Shown here: positions 6,540 through 15,214 of the stretch, piece by piece
How positions within the stretch are numbered: position 1 is the stretch's first letter
How the letters are laid out: the number at the start of each line of letters is the position of its first letter
Origin: CAJXVY01 sp965660355
Lineage (GTDB): Bacteria; Actinomycetota; Actinomycetes; Actinomycetales; Microbacteriaceae
DNA length: 64,000 nucleotides
NCBI GenBank assembly: GCA_965660355.1
Contig: CBFHZN010000007.1
Span: 1-64,000, forward strand
Reading direction: 5' to 3'
Notes under the pieces: generated by a model
Databases searched by the model: none
The model's input: only the letters and a program-made list of their open reading frames with translations
What the model was told of the DNA's origin: nothing
Translations under genes and position numbers: made by a program

Positions 6540-8047
6540 TGTCTCGAAGATATATTGGATTCTCTGAGTTCTATCATGACGCTGGGGTTTCTGTCGTTGA
6601 AGAAGACGGAACAGTTTCATATGCCACCCATGCAGAACGATGGTCTAAGAAAAAGAATGATCCCGTAATACCAGAAGAACTCTGGGACTTTGTAGGTCAG
6701 GAGAAAGATGATGTCTTTGTGTTCTATGAAGACTATGACCTAAAACACGATAAGAGAGGCGGCATTGCGGTCACTGGTGATTTTAAAAAACACATCCAAA
6801 ATTCAGTTACCGCACAATCTCAGGTTCCCCGAAAAGAGTTTCTGACCTATGATGAGTTTCATCTTCATCATGAATCTCACTGTGCGTTAGCATTCTATAC
6901 ACGCCCATGGCAATCCCAAGAAGATACTGTCATGGTGTCTATCGATGGTGCGGGGGAACTTCAGACTGCGGTCATTCTAGACCACAACTTCAACCTCATT
7001 AAAGAATGGCACTACCCTAAGTCGGTCGGTCTGATATACAGTATCGTGACCTCAGAACTGGGTCTGAGACCGCTTGAGGACGAGTATGTGGTCATGGGTC
7101 TGTCGTCTTATGGAGAAGATAAGTTCTCAGAATGGATCTGGAACGAATATCACGCATTCTCAGACACCGCAGACCAAGAGTTGACCTCTGGTATTCAGGT
7201 GGGTGGAAAAGACTCTCAGAGAGAACGACAGAGGGTCTCATTCCGTAAGAGACTTAAACAAAAGGTTGCAGAACACTCGCCCGAAGATGCTGCTGCGTCT
7301 GTTCAGGAGTTTGCGAAACGCGCGATTCTTGAGATCATGAGTATCGCAAGATGTTATGGAAATAAGTTGGTCTACTCAGGTGGGGTTGCACAGAATGTGG
7401 TGGTCAATTCTCTGATAGATGAGATGTTTGATGAAGTCCATATCGCAATTGCGCCTGCAGACTCCGGTTCGTCACTGGGATGTGCAGCAAAGACTTGGGC
7501 AAGAGAGACCGGAGGGACTCACCTTAAATGGAGTCCCTATCTGGGAACCGATATCAACCGTATCGTCAACCCGAGTGAGGTGGTCGATCATATACTCAAA
7601 GAACAATACTGTGGACTTGCAAACGGTCGTGCAGAGTTTGGGCCTCGAGCATTGGGTAATCGATCACTGATTGCGGACGTACGATATGATGTCAAGGATA
7701 CCGTCAATGAAATTAAACGGAGACAAAAGTATCGACCCTTTGCGCCCGCAATTCTTGAAGAGTATGCAGACCAATACTTCGAAGGCCCGATGAATGAGTA
7801 TATGCAGTTTACTTCAAAGGCACTCCATGACTATTCTTCGGTCACCCATGTAGATGGCACTGCACGAGTACAGGTGGTAAGAAAGGATTGTCAGTCAGTC
7901 TTTCGTAAGATTATCGAAGAGTACTATGAAAAGACAGGTATTCCGATGTTGTTAAATACAAGTCTCAATATTCGAGGAAGACCGATGGTAGACGATTTGG
8001 TTGACGCAAAAATATGGCAAAGTAAATACAAAGTGAGGGTATTTTAA
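6539..8047 (+). CDS. Carbamoyltransferase, NodU/CmcH/TobZ family
   Basis: A 502-residue protein with the two-domain plan of O-carbamoyltransferases, which transfer carbamoyl from carbamoyl phosphate via a carbamoyl-adenylate to a sugar or antibiotic hydroxyl. The N-terminal Kae1-like domain shows a His cluster at 110-114 (HHESH), SIDGAGE near 135 and SGGVAQN near 280. The C-terminal YrdC-like domain shows AEFGPRALGNRSL near 365 and LLNTSLNIRGRPM near 475. I chose the ATG at 6539 over the in-frame TTG one codon earlier. It is somewhat shorter than TobZ, and the acceptor is unknown. It is followed by a cupin gene with a one-base overlap. Confidence 0.88.
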   Translation: MSRRYIGFSEFYHDAGVSVVEEDGTVSYATHAERWSKKKNDPVIPEELWDFVGQEKDDVFVFYEDYDLKHDKRGGIAVTGDFKKHIQNSVTAQSQVPRKEFLTYDEFHLHHESHCALAFYTRPWQSQEDTVMVSIDGAGELQTAVILDHNFNLIKEWHYPKSVGLIYSIVTSELGLRPLEDEYVVMGLSSYGEDKFSEWIWNEYHAFSDTADQELTSGIQVGGKDSQRERQRVSFRKRLKQKVAEHSPEDAAASVQEFAKRAILEIMSIARCYGNKLVYSGGVAQNVVVNSLIDEMFDEVHIAIAPADSGSSLGCAAKTWARETGGTHLKWSPYLGTDINRIVNPSEVVDHILKEQYCGLANGRAEFGPRALGNRSLIADVRYDVKDTVNEIKRRQKYRPFAPAILEEYADQYFEGPMNEYMQFTSKALHDYSSVTHVDGTARVQVVRKDCQSVFRKIIEEYYEKTGIPMLLNTSLNIRGRPMVDDLVDAKIWQSKYKVRVF

Positions 8048-8388
8048 TGATTGCAGGAAAAGTATGGGGTCAGACCGAACTGGTCGAGGCGAACGGAGTG
8101 TTGGAGTTTCATCGTATCGAGATGGAACGCGGCGGGGTTTGTTCTAAACACAAACATGATTTCAAATGGAATGGATTCTTTGTCGAGTCTGGTGCAATGA
8201 TCGTACGAGTCTGGCAGAATGACTATGACCTTGTGGACGAGACTGTTCTACGCGCGGGTGACTACACAAAGGTGAAACCCGGAGTCTACCACCAGTTCGA
8301 GTGTCTCGAAGACGGAGTTGCATTTGAGTTGTATTGGGCAGAATTTAATCATAACGATATCGTGAGAGAGACTGTGGGTTATAAATAA
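8047..8388 (+). CDS. Cupin-domain protein (113 aa)
   Basis: A 113-residue single-domain cupin. Motif 1 is GGVCSKHKHDFKWNGFFVESG (shown only in part: the His pair is in SKHKHD and Glu in VESG). Motif 2 is PGVYHQFEC with the distal His. Such small cupins bind a metal or a sugar; phage examples often sit with sugar-modifying genes. The TAATG overlap with the carbamoyltransferase suggests a linked role, for example in shaping or sensing the modified sugar. The reaction is not known. A late promoter overlaps its 3' end. Confidence 0.75.
   Translation: MIAGKVWGQTELVEANGVLEFHRIEMERGGVCSKHKHDFKWNGFFVESGAMIVRVWQNDYDLVDETVLRAGDYTKVKPGVYHQFECLEDGVAFELYWAEFNHNDIVRETVGYK
8380..8387 (+). promoter_or_regulatory. 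T4-type late promoter
   Basis: TATAAATA at 8380-8387, at the end of the cupin gene and 66 bp before the ATG of the candidate holin. It matches the T4 late -10 element exactly and has no -35 hexamer. Confidence 0.7.
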
Positions 8389-8391
8389 GAC

Positions 8392-8447
8392 CGACATCTT
8401 TGAGAACTACATATCATGCCGGATGTCCTTTTTATACACACAAAGGA
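8392..8447 (+). promoter_or_regulatory. Possible alternative RNA stems over ribosome site
   Basis: GACATC (8392-8397) can pair with GATGTC (8422-8427), or TCCTTT (8426-8431) can pair with AAAGGA (8442-8447), which contains the ribosome site of the gene at 8454. The two pairings share bases and exclude each other. Stems are only 6 bp, so support is modest. Confidence 0.3.
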
Positions 8448-8453
8448 ACGATC

Positions 8454-8729
8454 ATGGCAGACAAGAAACTTACAGAAAAAGAAATGGAAACCATGGAATG
8501 GAAAATTCGTTTAGAGAACGAAGATAAGAAAGAGGATGCTCAACGAAAGATGGCATGGTTCTCTTTGAGCGGGATGATTCTCTATCCATTCGCGGCAGTT
8601 CTTTCTACGGTCTTCGGTCTCGATCAAGCGACCAAAGTCTTGGGCGACATGGCAGCAACCTATTTTGTTTCTGTTGCAGGTATTGTAGCGGCATTCTTTG
8701 GTTCCCAAGCATACTCAAAAGGTAAGTAG
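8454..8729 (+). CDS. Small two-helix membrane protein, candidate holin
   Basis: A 91-residue protein with a charged N-terminal half (MADKKLTEKEMETMEW onward, many Glu/Lys) followed by two hydrophobic segments: about 41-60 (WFSLSGMILYPFAAVLSTVF) and about 70-85 (YFVSVAGIVAAFFGSQAY). I chose the ATG at 8454 with an AAAGGA site instead of an in-frame TTG at 8400. It has a T4-type late promoter 66 bp upstream. Size, two membrane helices and late control fit a holin that would release the GH24 lysozyme, but marine T4-like phages also carry unassigned proteins of this shape. Confidence 0.6.
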   Translation: MADKKLTEKEMETMEWKIRLENEDKKEDAQRKMAWFSLSGMILYPFAAVLSTVFGLDQATKVLGDMAATYFVSVAGIVAAFFGSQAYSKGK

Positions 8730-9607
8730 TGGAAAAGGTCACGTGGAGGGGAACGCCAGGCGTAGGTGATTTCATGTGGGCACTTAACTGTGTCCACCTT
8801 CATGCATACCAGACCAATACCAAAGTCAATCTCGAAATGCATTGGGAACACAGTGAAGACTACCTTCACCACTTTGAAGACCCCGAGACCATTATCGAGA
8901 GAATGCAGTATATCCACAACTTCTATCATCGTCAGGATGATGTCAAGATTACTCATGTGTTTAACTCCAATGGTCGTTACGCCGATTGGAGTTTTCAGGA
9001 TGACATAGTAAAAGAAGATGACGGTCGAAAGAGAATACAAGCAAACTCAAGAACTAAGAATCGCTTTGAGTTTGAATCTGGAAGGTATTCTGATACGCCA
9101 GGCGAAGACGCTCCAGAGAACGATTGGTTGTTTCGAAAGGGCGCATTCCAAGAAATTGATAAGAATAAAGTTGTCATCTGGAGACCTACATTTAATGCAG
9201 AAATCCCTCGAACTTGGAAAAGACTATTGACAGATCGCCAATGGGATGATATAATAAAAAAGTTACGCCGCCAAGGATTGAATATAACAGAATTGACTTA
9301 CCGAACACCAGTAAGAGAAGCGATGTATCATATCGCAACATGTCGGTTGGTCTTTTGTTATGACGGTATGTGGCATTATATCGCAAAGAACTTTGCAAAA
9401 CCCCTTGCGGTAATCAGTTCCGAACAAGTTACTAAATATCACACTCCACATGCCGTAAGAATTTCACCTTCAGAAGATGATGAAATAAATATCCGTGATT
9501 GGATGGGTGATATACCCGAACTGTTAGGACATCCAAAAAAGAAAGCAACCAAGTATTTAGAAAAGATGAAAATTATATATGATTCAAGAGCCCTTTCGAC
9601 AAGATGA
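8729..9607 (+). CDS. GT9-like (heptosyltransferase-type) protein A
   Basis: A 292-residue protein starting with GTG that overlaps the upstream stop. The N terminus WRGTPGVGDFMWALNC resembles the G-x-G-D-x-x-x-x-x-P start of GT9 glycosyltransferases. The C-terminal part TYRTPVREAMYHIATCRLVF followed by YDGMWHYIAKNFAKP resembles the nucleotide-sugar binding end, where GT9 enzymes read D-S-G-x-x-H-x-A. It is a paralogue of the next gene. The donor sugar is unknown. The similarity is remote, so a catalytically inactive or different transferase is possible. Confidence 0.55.
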   Translation: MEKVTWRGTPGVGDFMWALNCVHLHAYQTNTKVNLEMHWEHSEDYLHHFEDPETIIERMQYIHNFYHRQDDVKITHVFNSNGRYADWSFQDDIVKEDDGRKRIQANSRTKNRFEFESGRYSDTPGEDAPENDWLFRKGAFQEIDKNKVVIWRPTFNAEIPRTWKRLLTDRQWDDIIKKLRRQGLNITELTYRTPVREAMYHIATCRLVFCYDGMWHYIAKNFAKPLAVISSEQVTKYHTPHAVRISPSEDDEINIRDWMGDIPELLGHPKKKATKYLEKMKIIYDSRALSTR

Positions 9608-10382
9608 TCGTGACTATTCAAAACAAGACCTAGAAGAATTCCATCGGATTTATCGAACGGGCGGAGTTCTTCAAGTTGATAGCATGGACTCTCAGGGTTA
9701 TGGAGATATTCTTCGAACTATCTCTTACACCCAAAAACTTCAGAGAATGCTAGGAGAAAAGGTTCGTCTCAGGTTTTTTGTTGAAGAATTTTTTCGTGAA
9801 GAGACTCGAAAGGTATTAGATGAAGTAAGATTTTCCCGTGATTTTCCGGAACCACAAATAATTTCTCATCCGAATATTATGATGACGACAAGCGAAACTG
9901 TTCGATGGTTAAGATATAGAAGGGCAAAATCAGTTTTCGATTGGATGGGATATCCTGACCTTGAACTCAAAAGACCTATCTCGGATGATGGTCATGTTGT
10001 AGTATGGAATTCAAATAAGAATCTGGAATACCCCCCAAGATGGAAAGATCCGGTTCACCCCAACTATATGAAAAAACTTGCAATAAGTACAGGAAAAGAA
10101 GTAAAACTGGTGAACTATAGAATGCCTGTAGATTATGTTTTTCGTACTATCGCGACATCTTCTTTCTGTATTGGGTATGAAGGCATGGGGAATGTGATCG
10201 CATATAACTATCGTAAACCGATGATGGTGTTCAGCGAGTCACCGATCATTTCAAGAAATACTTCGGGCCCATGGGCGCACGTCACCCCAAGGTTTACCCA
10301 AGACTTAGTAGATAACCTAGATAATATTATTGATGAACAGAGAGTGAAAATAAATGAGTCAAAAGAAACCAGTCAAGATTGA
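9579..10382 (+). CDS. GT9-like protein B, paralogue of upstream gene
   Basis: A 267-residue protein overlapping its upstream paralogue by 29 bp. Shared pattern: MPVDYVFRTIATSSFCIGYEG matches its neighbour's TPVREAMYHIATCRLVFCYDG over the same stretch (quoted to 20-21 positions), followed by a G-M-x-x-x-I-A-x-N-x-x-K-P core in both. The N terminus has SQGYGDILRTISY in place of GVGDFMWAL. It overlaps the radical SAM gene start by 29 bp. It is likely to form a functional pair with protein A; its activity is not proven from sequence. Confidence 0.5.
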   Translation: MIQEPFRQDDRDYSKQDLEEFHRIYRTGGVLQVDSMDSQGYGDILRTISYTQKLQRMLGEKVRLRFFVEEFFREETRKVLDEVRFSRDFPEPQIISHPNIMMTTSETVRWLRYRRAKSVFDWMGYPDLELKRPISDDGHVVVWNSNKNLEYPPRWKDPVHPNYMKKLAISTGKEVKLVNYRMPVDYVFRTIATSSFCIGYEGMGNVIAYNYRKPMMVFSESPIISRNTSGPWAHVTPRFTQDLVDNLDNIIDEQRVKINESKETSQD

Positions 10383-11370
10383 CCGAGCGGTCATCGAAGT
10401 CAATGGGGGATGTAATTACTCGTGTAGTATGTGTCCCCAAGACATGCGGACAGGCGGCCGTAATAAAGACTTTCTCAAGAAAATGTCACTCGAAGAATTT
10501 GAACGAAATGTTGCGGATTGTGTGCAACATGGTCTTCGGGTGGTCAACCTTGAAGGATCAGGCGAACCCACCCTGAACCGAAATCTGCCGGAATATATCA
10601 AGATTGTCAAGAAGTATGGCGCAAAGTGTTTTGCGTTTTCTAACGGTTTCCGTATGCAAGGCGACTTCATGAAAGCGTGTGTAGATGCGGGACTCGACTT
10701 CTATCGATTCTCATTCATCGGTTCAAATAAAGAAGACTATACCAAGTGGATGTTTAATAAGGCAGGCGGTAACTTTGACCGTATCAAGAATAACATCAAG
10801 GACATGGTGAAGTATGTCGAAGAGTCAGGAAGTGACTGTGTGGTCGCGACCTATCACCTGATTACCGACACTGACAATATCGATCAAGAACTTCAACAGT
10901 ATAAAGACCTTGTAAATGAACTGGGAGTTAAGACCGAGATCTGGAAGATGCACAACTGGAGTGGTGTTTACCGACCCGAGTATGGTCGGGAAGGCAAGGT
11001 CAAGACATGTGGTAGACCGTTTAGTCCGGACGTGGTAATTCGAGCAGGCGGACTGGACGGAAAGAGTGGCGCGGTTGCGCCATGTTGCCAGGTATTGGGT
11101 CGAGACGAAGAAGCGGTGTTGGGTCATACCAGCGAGAACACCATCGAAGAAATTATCCGGGGTGAAGAATACTCGGCGTTGCGAGAAGGTCATCGGACAG
11201 GAAACTATCCAGATTACTGTAAAGAATGTGATTTCCTTATTGACGACCCCGAAGTATTGGTGTATACTAACCATGAAAGAGATCTATATAAGATGCATGG
11301 TACAGAGTTTGACTTGGATGACTATCGAGTCGAGACCGATAAGATCTCGATTCGGACGGTGACAGAATGA
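10354..11370 (+). CDS. Radical SAM protein with SPASM-like C-terminal domain
   Basis: A 338-residue radical S-adenosylmethionine enzyme. The iron-sulphur motif CNYSCSMC has Cys20, Cys24 and Cys27 (CxxxCxxC), followed by NLEGSGEPTLN (the GGEP-type SAM-binding segment) and FSNGFRM. The C-terminal third has further Cys in KTCGRPF, VAPCCQVLG and YCKECDF, typical of a SPASM/twitch domain binding an auxiliary cluster. Such enzymes modify peptides, sugars or nucleotides by radical chemistry. Neighbouring transferases make a sugar substrate plausible. It ends with an ATGA overlap into the 77-residue gene. Confidence 0.85.
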   Translation: MSQKKPVKIDRAVIEVNGGCNYSCSMCPQDMRTGGRNKDFLKKMSLEEFERNVADCVQHGLRVVNLEGSGEPTLNRNLPEYIKIVKKYGAKCFAFSNGFRMQGDFMKACVDAGLDFYRFSFIGSNKEDYTKWMFNKAGGNFDRIKNNIKDMVKYVEESGSDCVVATYHLITDTDNIDQELQQYKDLVNELGVKTEIWKMHNWSGVYRPEYGREGKVKTCGRPFSPDVVIRAGGLDGKSGAVAPCCQVLGRDEEAVLGHTSENTIEEIIRGEEYSALREGHRTGNYPDYCKECDFLIDDPEVLVYTNHERDLYKMHGTEFDLDDYRVETDKISIRTVTE

Positions 11371-11600
11371 ATAAGATCATTAACTTTTTAAGAGACCTTT
11401 TCTACGAAGAGTATGAAGTGACTATCTGGTTCAAGGTCAAACAGACCGAGTTTAAGAGAGAAAGCACCAAGAAGGTGTTTTACTTCAAAGAGATCAACAA
11501 GAAGAGTCAGACTCACTTTGTAGGAAGGACACACTCAGGCGAAGAGGTTGTCATCAAAACAACCGAGCCATTTGATTATTGTATAAGGAAGATTCATTGA
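11367..11600 (+). CDS. Small conserved phage protein (77 aa)
   Basis: A 77-residue basic protein, probably an all-beta fold: an N-terminal helix (NKIINFLRDLFYEE) followed by alternating strands (VTIWFKVKQTEF, KVFYFKEIN, THFVGRT, EVVIKTTEPF). I recall similar small proteins in marine T4-like phages; none has an assigned role. It lies between the radical SAM gene (4-bp overlap) and a glycosyltransferase (1-bp gap). It has no leader/core look of a modified peptide. Confidence 0.6.
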   Translation: MNKIINFLRDLFYEEYEVTIWFKVKQTEFKRESTKKVFYFKEINKKSQTHFVGRTHSGEEVVIKTTEPFDYCIRKIH

Positions 11601-11601
11601 T

Positions 11602-12390
11602 ATGAAAAGATTGATTTATCAGGTTGCGGTAAGCAAACCATCCAAACTATATGAGCACTGTATTAAGAGCGTGCGAGAATATGCAGATCGTCATGATATC
11701 GCACACTTTATTCAGACCGAACCAAAACTTCGAATCAAACCAGATCCGTTCAACATGGGTCGGAGTAAAGAGTCCTACGAGAAATATGGGGGATATCTTC
11801 CAATCTTCGAGAAAGAGAATGCATTCGAAGAACTTGATGACTTTGATCAGATTGCGATTGTTGATGCAGACATCTATATTCGACCTGATGCTCCTAACAT
11901 CTTTGATGACTTTGGGACAGACCATGCATTTGGTGCTGTGGTCGAAAGAGAGATGCCTTTGACCAAACAGTATCAACAAAAGATTCGAAGATACTCGAAC
12001 ATGCAATATGCATCATTGCATAACAGGGGTATTGACTTCGACCCTCAACCTGAGTTAGGATATGAGTTTGCGAACATGGGAATGATTCTATTGAACTCCG
12101 AGAAGTTCAAACCCCATTTGAATGGGCAGACACCTCGCGAGTTCTTGGATCGGATGGAGTTCAAAGACTTTGTTGATGGAGTAGGCCCGTGGAAGTGGAG
12201 TACTGATCAGACACTATTGAATTACTTTATCAGGAAACACAATGTATCATTTAAACACATGGACTGGAAATGGAATGGACTCTTTACCGCAAACACTCGG
12301 ATTGATGAGTGTCACTTTGTCCACTTCTTTCTGAAAGATCACTTGCCTGAACAAGGTGAAAATGTAGAAGAGTTGATGAGACAGATATGA
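11602..12390 (+). CDS. GT-A fold glycosyltransferase
   Basis: A 262-residue glycosyltransferase-like protein. The DxD-type metal site is in IAIVDADIYIRPDAP (about 90-104). GYEFANMGMILLN (about 151-163) resembles the acceptor-side strand of GT8-like enzymes, and HFVHFFLKDH near 235 may supply the closing His. No membrane anchor. Donor and acceptor are unknown. It overlaps the methyltransferase gene by 4 bp, so the two products probably work together. Confidence 0.7.
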   Translation: MKRLIYQVAVSKPSKLYEHCIKSVREYADRHDIAHFIQTEPKLRIKPDPFNMGRSKESYEKYGGYLPIFEKENAFEELDDFDQIAIVDADIYIRPDAPNIFDDFGTDHAFGAVVEREMPLTKQYQQKIRRYSNMQYASLHNRGIDFDPQPELGYEFANMGMILLNSEKFKPHLNGQTPREFLDRMEFKDFVDGVGPWKWSTDQTLLNYFIRKHNVSFKHMDWKWNGLFTANTRIDECHFVHFFLKDHLPEQGENVEELMRQI

Positions 12391-12995
12391 ATACACTAAG
12401 AGAAATATTTGACATTCACCGATGTGATAAGGGAACTAAAAAACACTGTTATGACCGATGTTACGAAAATTACATGGAAGACAGACGTGAAGATGCCGTC
12501 CATATTCTGGAGATTGGATGCTTTCGAGGTGAAAGTACAAGAGCATGGTTCGACTATTTTCCGAATGCAGACATCTACACGATTGACCTATTCGAACGAG
12601 TAGATGCATCGACTATTGATATCCTTAATCAGGACAGGGTTCATTGGTTAAAGGGAGACAGTCTCAATGCGTCACTTCCGAGTCGGATTCGAAAAGAGTG
12701 GGGCGATGTTGAGTTTGATTTTATTATCGATGATGGCGCGCATTATCCTGAGGCTAACCGACTGACATTCAATCACTGTTTTCAGTTTCTAAAGGATGAC
12801 GGCGTTTATTTCATCGAAGATGTTTGGATGTTGGACAAGATGAATAAGACTCATTCGTGGGTCGCGAATCGACCTCATCTGTATAGTATGCCTGATCATG
12901 TGAGGTTCATGACCACCATCGAAGAATATGATGTAAAACATTATGACTTTACCGATGGTCATCCGGATGGATATATTTTAAGAGTAAAACGATGA
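12387..12995 (+). CDS. Class I SAM-dependent methyltransferase
   Basis: A 202-residue Rossmann-type methyltransferase. Motif I is VHILEIGCFRGEST (about 34-47). Motif II is the acidic end of ADIYTIDLF (about 60-68). DFIIDDGAHYPEAN (about 111-124) resembles the metal-binding, catalytic region of macrocin O-methyltransferase/CmcI-type sugar O-methyltransferases, followed by GVYFIEDVW. By resemblance it would methylate a sugar hydroxyl. It overlaps the upstream glycosyltransferase and the downstream sulfotransferase by 4 bp each. Confidence 0.8.
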   Translation: MNTLREIFDIHRCDKGTKKHCYDRCYENYMEDRREDAVHILEIGCFRGESTRAWFDYFPNADIYTIDLFERVDASTIDILNQDRVHWLKGDSLNASLPSRIRKEWGDVEFDFIIDDGAHYPEANRLTFNHCFQFLKDDGVYFIEDVWMLDKMNKTHSWVANRPHLYSMPDHVRFMTTIEEYDVKHYDFTDGHPDGYILRVKR

Positions 12996-13693
12996 TCGGA
13001 AAACAGAAACTCTTTATTCATGTCCCCAAAAACGGGGGAATGACTGTCCGCCGGAATCCGGAAATCCGGCGGAATATTATTGTCTGTAGTCCGACCACCC
13101 ATAAGAGTAGGGAATATACCAAGGGGTTGGAAAGGAAAATGACAAGTGTCGGGGATGTGATGGGATATGAACATGCTCGATGGAGGGACATCAAACCAGA
13201 GATTCGAGACAATCATCGTGCATTTGCGTTTGTGAGAAACCCATGGGATAGAGTGGTATCTCGATATTTCTTTGCGCGTAAGGTAATCTATGTAGAAGAA
13301 AACTCGGATCATTATGGCAATACCGACTATTGTGATTGTTCTTCGTTTGAAGCATTTCTTGAAGAACGACATAAATGGGGTGGGGTAGAATATATGTGGC
13401 ATCGTGCAGTTCGTAACTGGTATCCCGCATTCGATCATGTGTCGGACAAAGAGGGCAATGTACGGTGTGATATTCTGCGTTTCGAAAACTATAATGAAGA
13501 TATCAAGTGGTATATGGGTCTTCTCAGTGATCCGCCTGCCCGTAATGTGACGGGTTTGAATAAGGGCAGATATCAAGACATGTATACCGACAAGACACTT
13601 CAGATTGTTGCTGACTGGTATGCAAAGGACATCGAATACTGGGGATTTGACTTTGATACAGGCGCAACCAGAAACTACAGTAATAAACTATGA
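12992..13693 (+). CDS. Sulfotransferase (PAPS-dependent), copy 1
   Basis: A 233-residue protein with both PAPS-binding signatures of the sulfotransferase superfamily. The 5'-phosphosulfate loop is LFIHVPKNGGMTV (7-19), and the 3'-phosphate site is FAFVRNPWDRVVSRY (about 71-85). These enzymes move sulfate from PAPS to a hydroxyl, often on a sugar. The acceptor cannot be read. PAPS would come from the host. It overlaps its neighbours by 4 bp on both sides. Confidence 0.85.
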   Translation: MIGKQKLFIHVPKNGGMTVRRNPEIRRNIIVCSPTTHKSREYTKGLERKMTSVGDVMGYEHARWRDIKPEIRDNHRAFAFVRNPWDRVVSRYFFARKVIYVEENSDHYGNTDYCDCSSFEAFLEERHKWGGVEYMWHRAVRNWYPAFDHVSDKEGNVRCDILRFENYNEDIKWYMGLLSDPPARNVTGLNKGRYQDMYTDKTLQIVADWYAKDIEYWGFDFDTGATRNYSNKL

Positions 13694-14562
13694 AGAAGAT
13701 TAACGCATATATTATCTGCATGTTGAACGATTCGGTCTCGACCTATTCGACTCGGAGATTGATTCAGTCAATCTACAACACCGAATCTAATATCAACCCT
13801 TTGGTGATGGATGCGACCACACCCGAGTCTATCGAACGTGGATTGAAGGATATCTCTTATTTGGGTAATCCGAAATCTCTGGACTATACATGGCCGACCG
13901 AAGATAGTCAGAATAGTCTTGATCTTAAAACCGGACTCTATAAGAAAGCATATAAAGCAGATGATGTCAACAAGGTCATTGCATGTATGGTCTCTCATAT
14001 GAGAACATGGCAAACCTGTATTGACTTAGACGAACCGATCATGGTTCTGGAACATGACGCATTGTTTATTCGTCAGTTTGTCTATCAGGATCTTTTGAAA
14101 CCTAAATCTCTGAAACTAGATGAGGGGTGGTTCAACCGATGGAAAAAAACCAAGGAGTTGTCAGTACTTCCATGGGAAGACAATAAAAAGTTTGCGGTAC
14201 TCGAAGAAGTTCTGAAAGGAGAACCCACCGGAGAGTTTACGGGCGGGATTCTTGGACTTAACTGTCCGATCGGTGCAACTCGAAAGGCATCGGTGTTTCA
14301 CAAAGAACTGTTCAGCAACTTTGGAATCCATCGTGTACCCTCGGTCGATAAGATCGGGGATGACCCATTACCTCAAGGTCTGGCAGGTAACTCTGCATAT
14401 ATTATCAAACCATGGGCTGCTAAGAAACTACTAGATAAAGTACAAGAAATAGGAATGTGGCCAAACGATGCGTTGATGTGTAAACAGTTCTTTCCATGGA
14501 TGCAAGTTTGCTGGCCTTATCATACGGTTGTTCAGGGAACCCAATCGACCACAACAGGATAG
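13690..14562 (+). CDS. Glycosyltransferase family 25-like, copy 1
   Basis: A 290-residue protein resembling GT25 (LPS/collagen glycosyltransferases). It opens with a short strand (NAYIICM) and carries VIACMVSHMRTW (about 97-108), the family's 'acts on a new chain, S-H' segment. EPIMVLEHDALF (about 116-127) holds the E-x-D motif. AYIIKPWAAKKLL lies near the C terminus. Such enzymes add a sugar to LPS or a protein. It is a paralogue of the next gene. Confidence 0.75.
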   Translation: MKKINAYIICMLNDSVSTYSTRRLIQSIYNTESNINPLVMDATTPESIERGLKDISYLGNPKSLDYTWPTEDSQNSLDLKTGLYKKAYKADDVNKVIACMVSHMRTWQTCIDLDEPIMVLEHDALFIRQFVYQDLLKPKSLKLDEGWFNRWKKTKELSVLPWEDNKKFAVLEEVLKGEPTGEFTGGILGLNCPIGATRKASVFHKELFSNFGIHRVPSVDKIGDDPLPQGLAGNSAYIIKPWAAKKLLDKVQEIGMWPNDALMCKQFFPWMQVCWPYHTVVQGTQSTTTG

Positions 14563-14563
14563 A

Positions 14564-15214
14564 ATGATTATGAATGGTTATGTGATTACGATTACTCACA
14601 ATGATGACTCTACTAAGTATGCGAATCGTTGTATCGAGACCGCAAAGAAACATGGCAATCTTGAAGTATTCACCCATGTTGCAACGACTCCGGAAGACGA
14701 TCCGATCGCTCTTGCCGAAAAGATTGGGATTCCGATTCAGGGGTTTCGTGAACCCTATTCAAGGTTAGAGAACTGTGTTGCTGCATTTCTGTCACACTAT
14801 GGGTTGTGGGTCGAATGTATCGATCACAATGAACCAATAGTTATCTTTGAACATGATGCGGTTGTGTTTGATGTGATTCCGAATATACCTTTTACCCATG
14901 TCATGAACATTGGTCAACCGAGTTATGGTAAATGGAATCGACCCCAACATCTTGGAGTGGGCCCACTCACTACTAAGAGATACTTCCCGGGCGCGCACGC
15001 CTACATGCTCACGCCCGCGGGCGCGCGTATGTTGGTCGATCAGGCGAAAGTGCAAGCGAGACCGACCGATATCTTTTTGAATATCGATACCTTTCCGACA
15101 CTTCAGGAGTACTATCCTTTTGTAGCACGTGCGGACGATACTTTCACAACGATTCAGAATAGACAAGGTTGCGCTGCGAAACATAACTATACTGAGGGGT
15201 ATAAAATCATTTGA
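14564..15214 (+). CDS. Glycosyltransferase family 25-like, copy 2
   Basis: A 216-residue GT25-like protein with the same order of motifs as its neighbour: GYVITI at the start, NCVAAFLSHYGLW, then EPIVIFEHDAVVF with the E-x-D motif, and AHAYMLTPAGARMLV near the C terminus. I take the ATG at 14564, two bases after the upstream stop, rather than the in-frame TTG at 14528. The stretch 14987-15028 is a GC-rich patch with GC-ending codons, unlike the rest of the gene. Confidence 0.75.
   Translation: MIMNGYVITITHNDDSTKYANRCIETAKKHGNLEVFTHVATTPEDDPIALAEKIGIPIQGFREPYSRLENCVAAFLSHYGLWVECIDHNEPIVIFEHDAVVFDVIPNIPFTHVMNIGQPSYGKWNRPQHLGVGPLTTKRYFPGAHAYMLTPAGARMLVDQAKVQARPTDIFLNIDTFPTLQEYYPFVARADDTFTTIQNRQGCAAKHNYTEGYKII

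Noticed and set aside
8000..8047. Apparent C-terminal truncation of the carbamoyltransferase
   Set aside because: The ending after NTSLNIRGRPM (DAKIWQSKY...VF) is like that I recall from phage versions, and the cupin gene overlaps by one base as expected for an intact end.
10354..11600. Radical SAM gene plus 77-residue gene as a modified-peptide (RiPP) system
   Set aside because: The small protein looks like a folded beta protein with no leader/core, no Cys/Ser/Gly-rich tail and no protease or exporter nearby.
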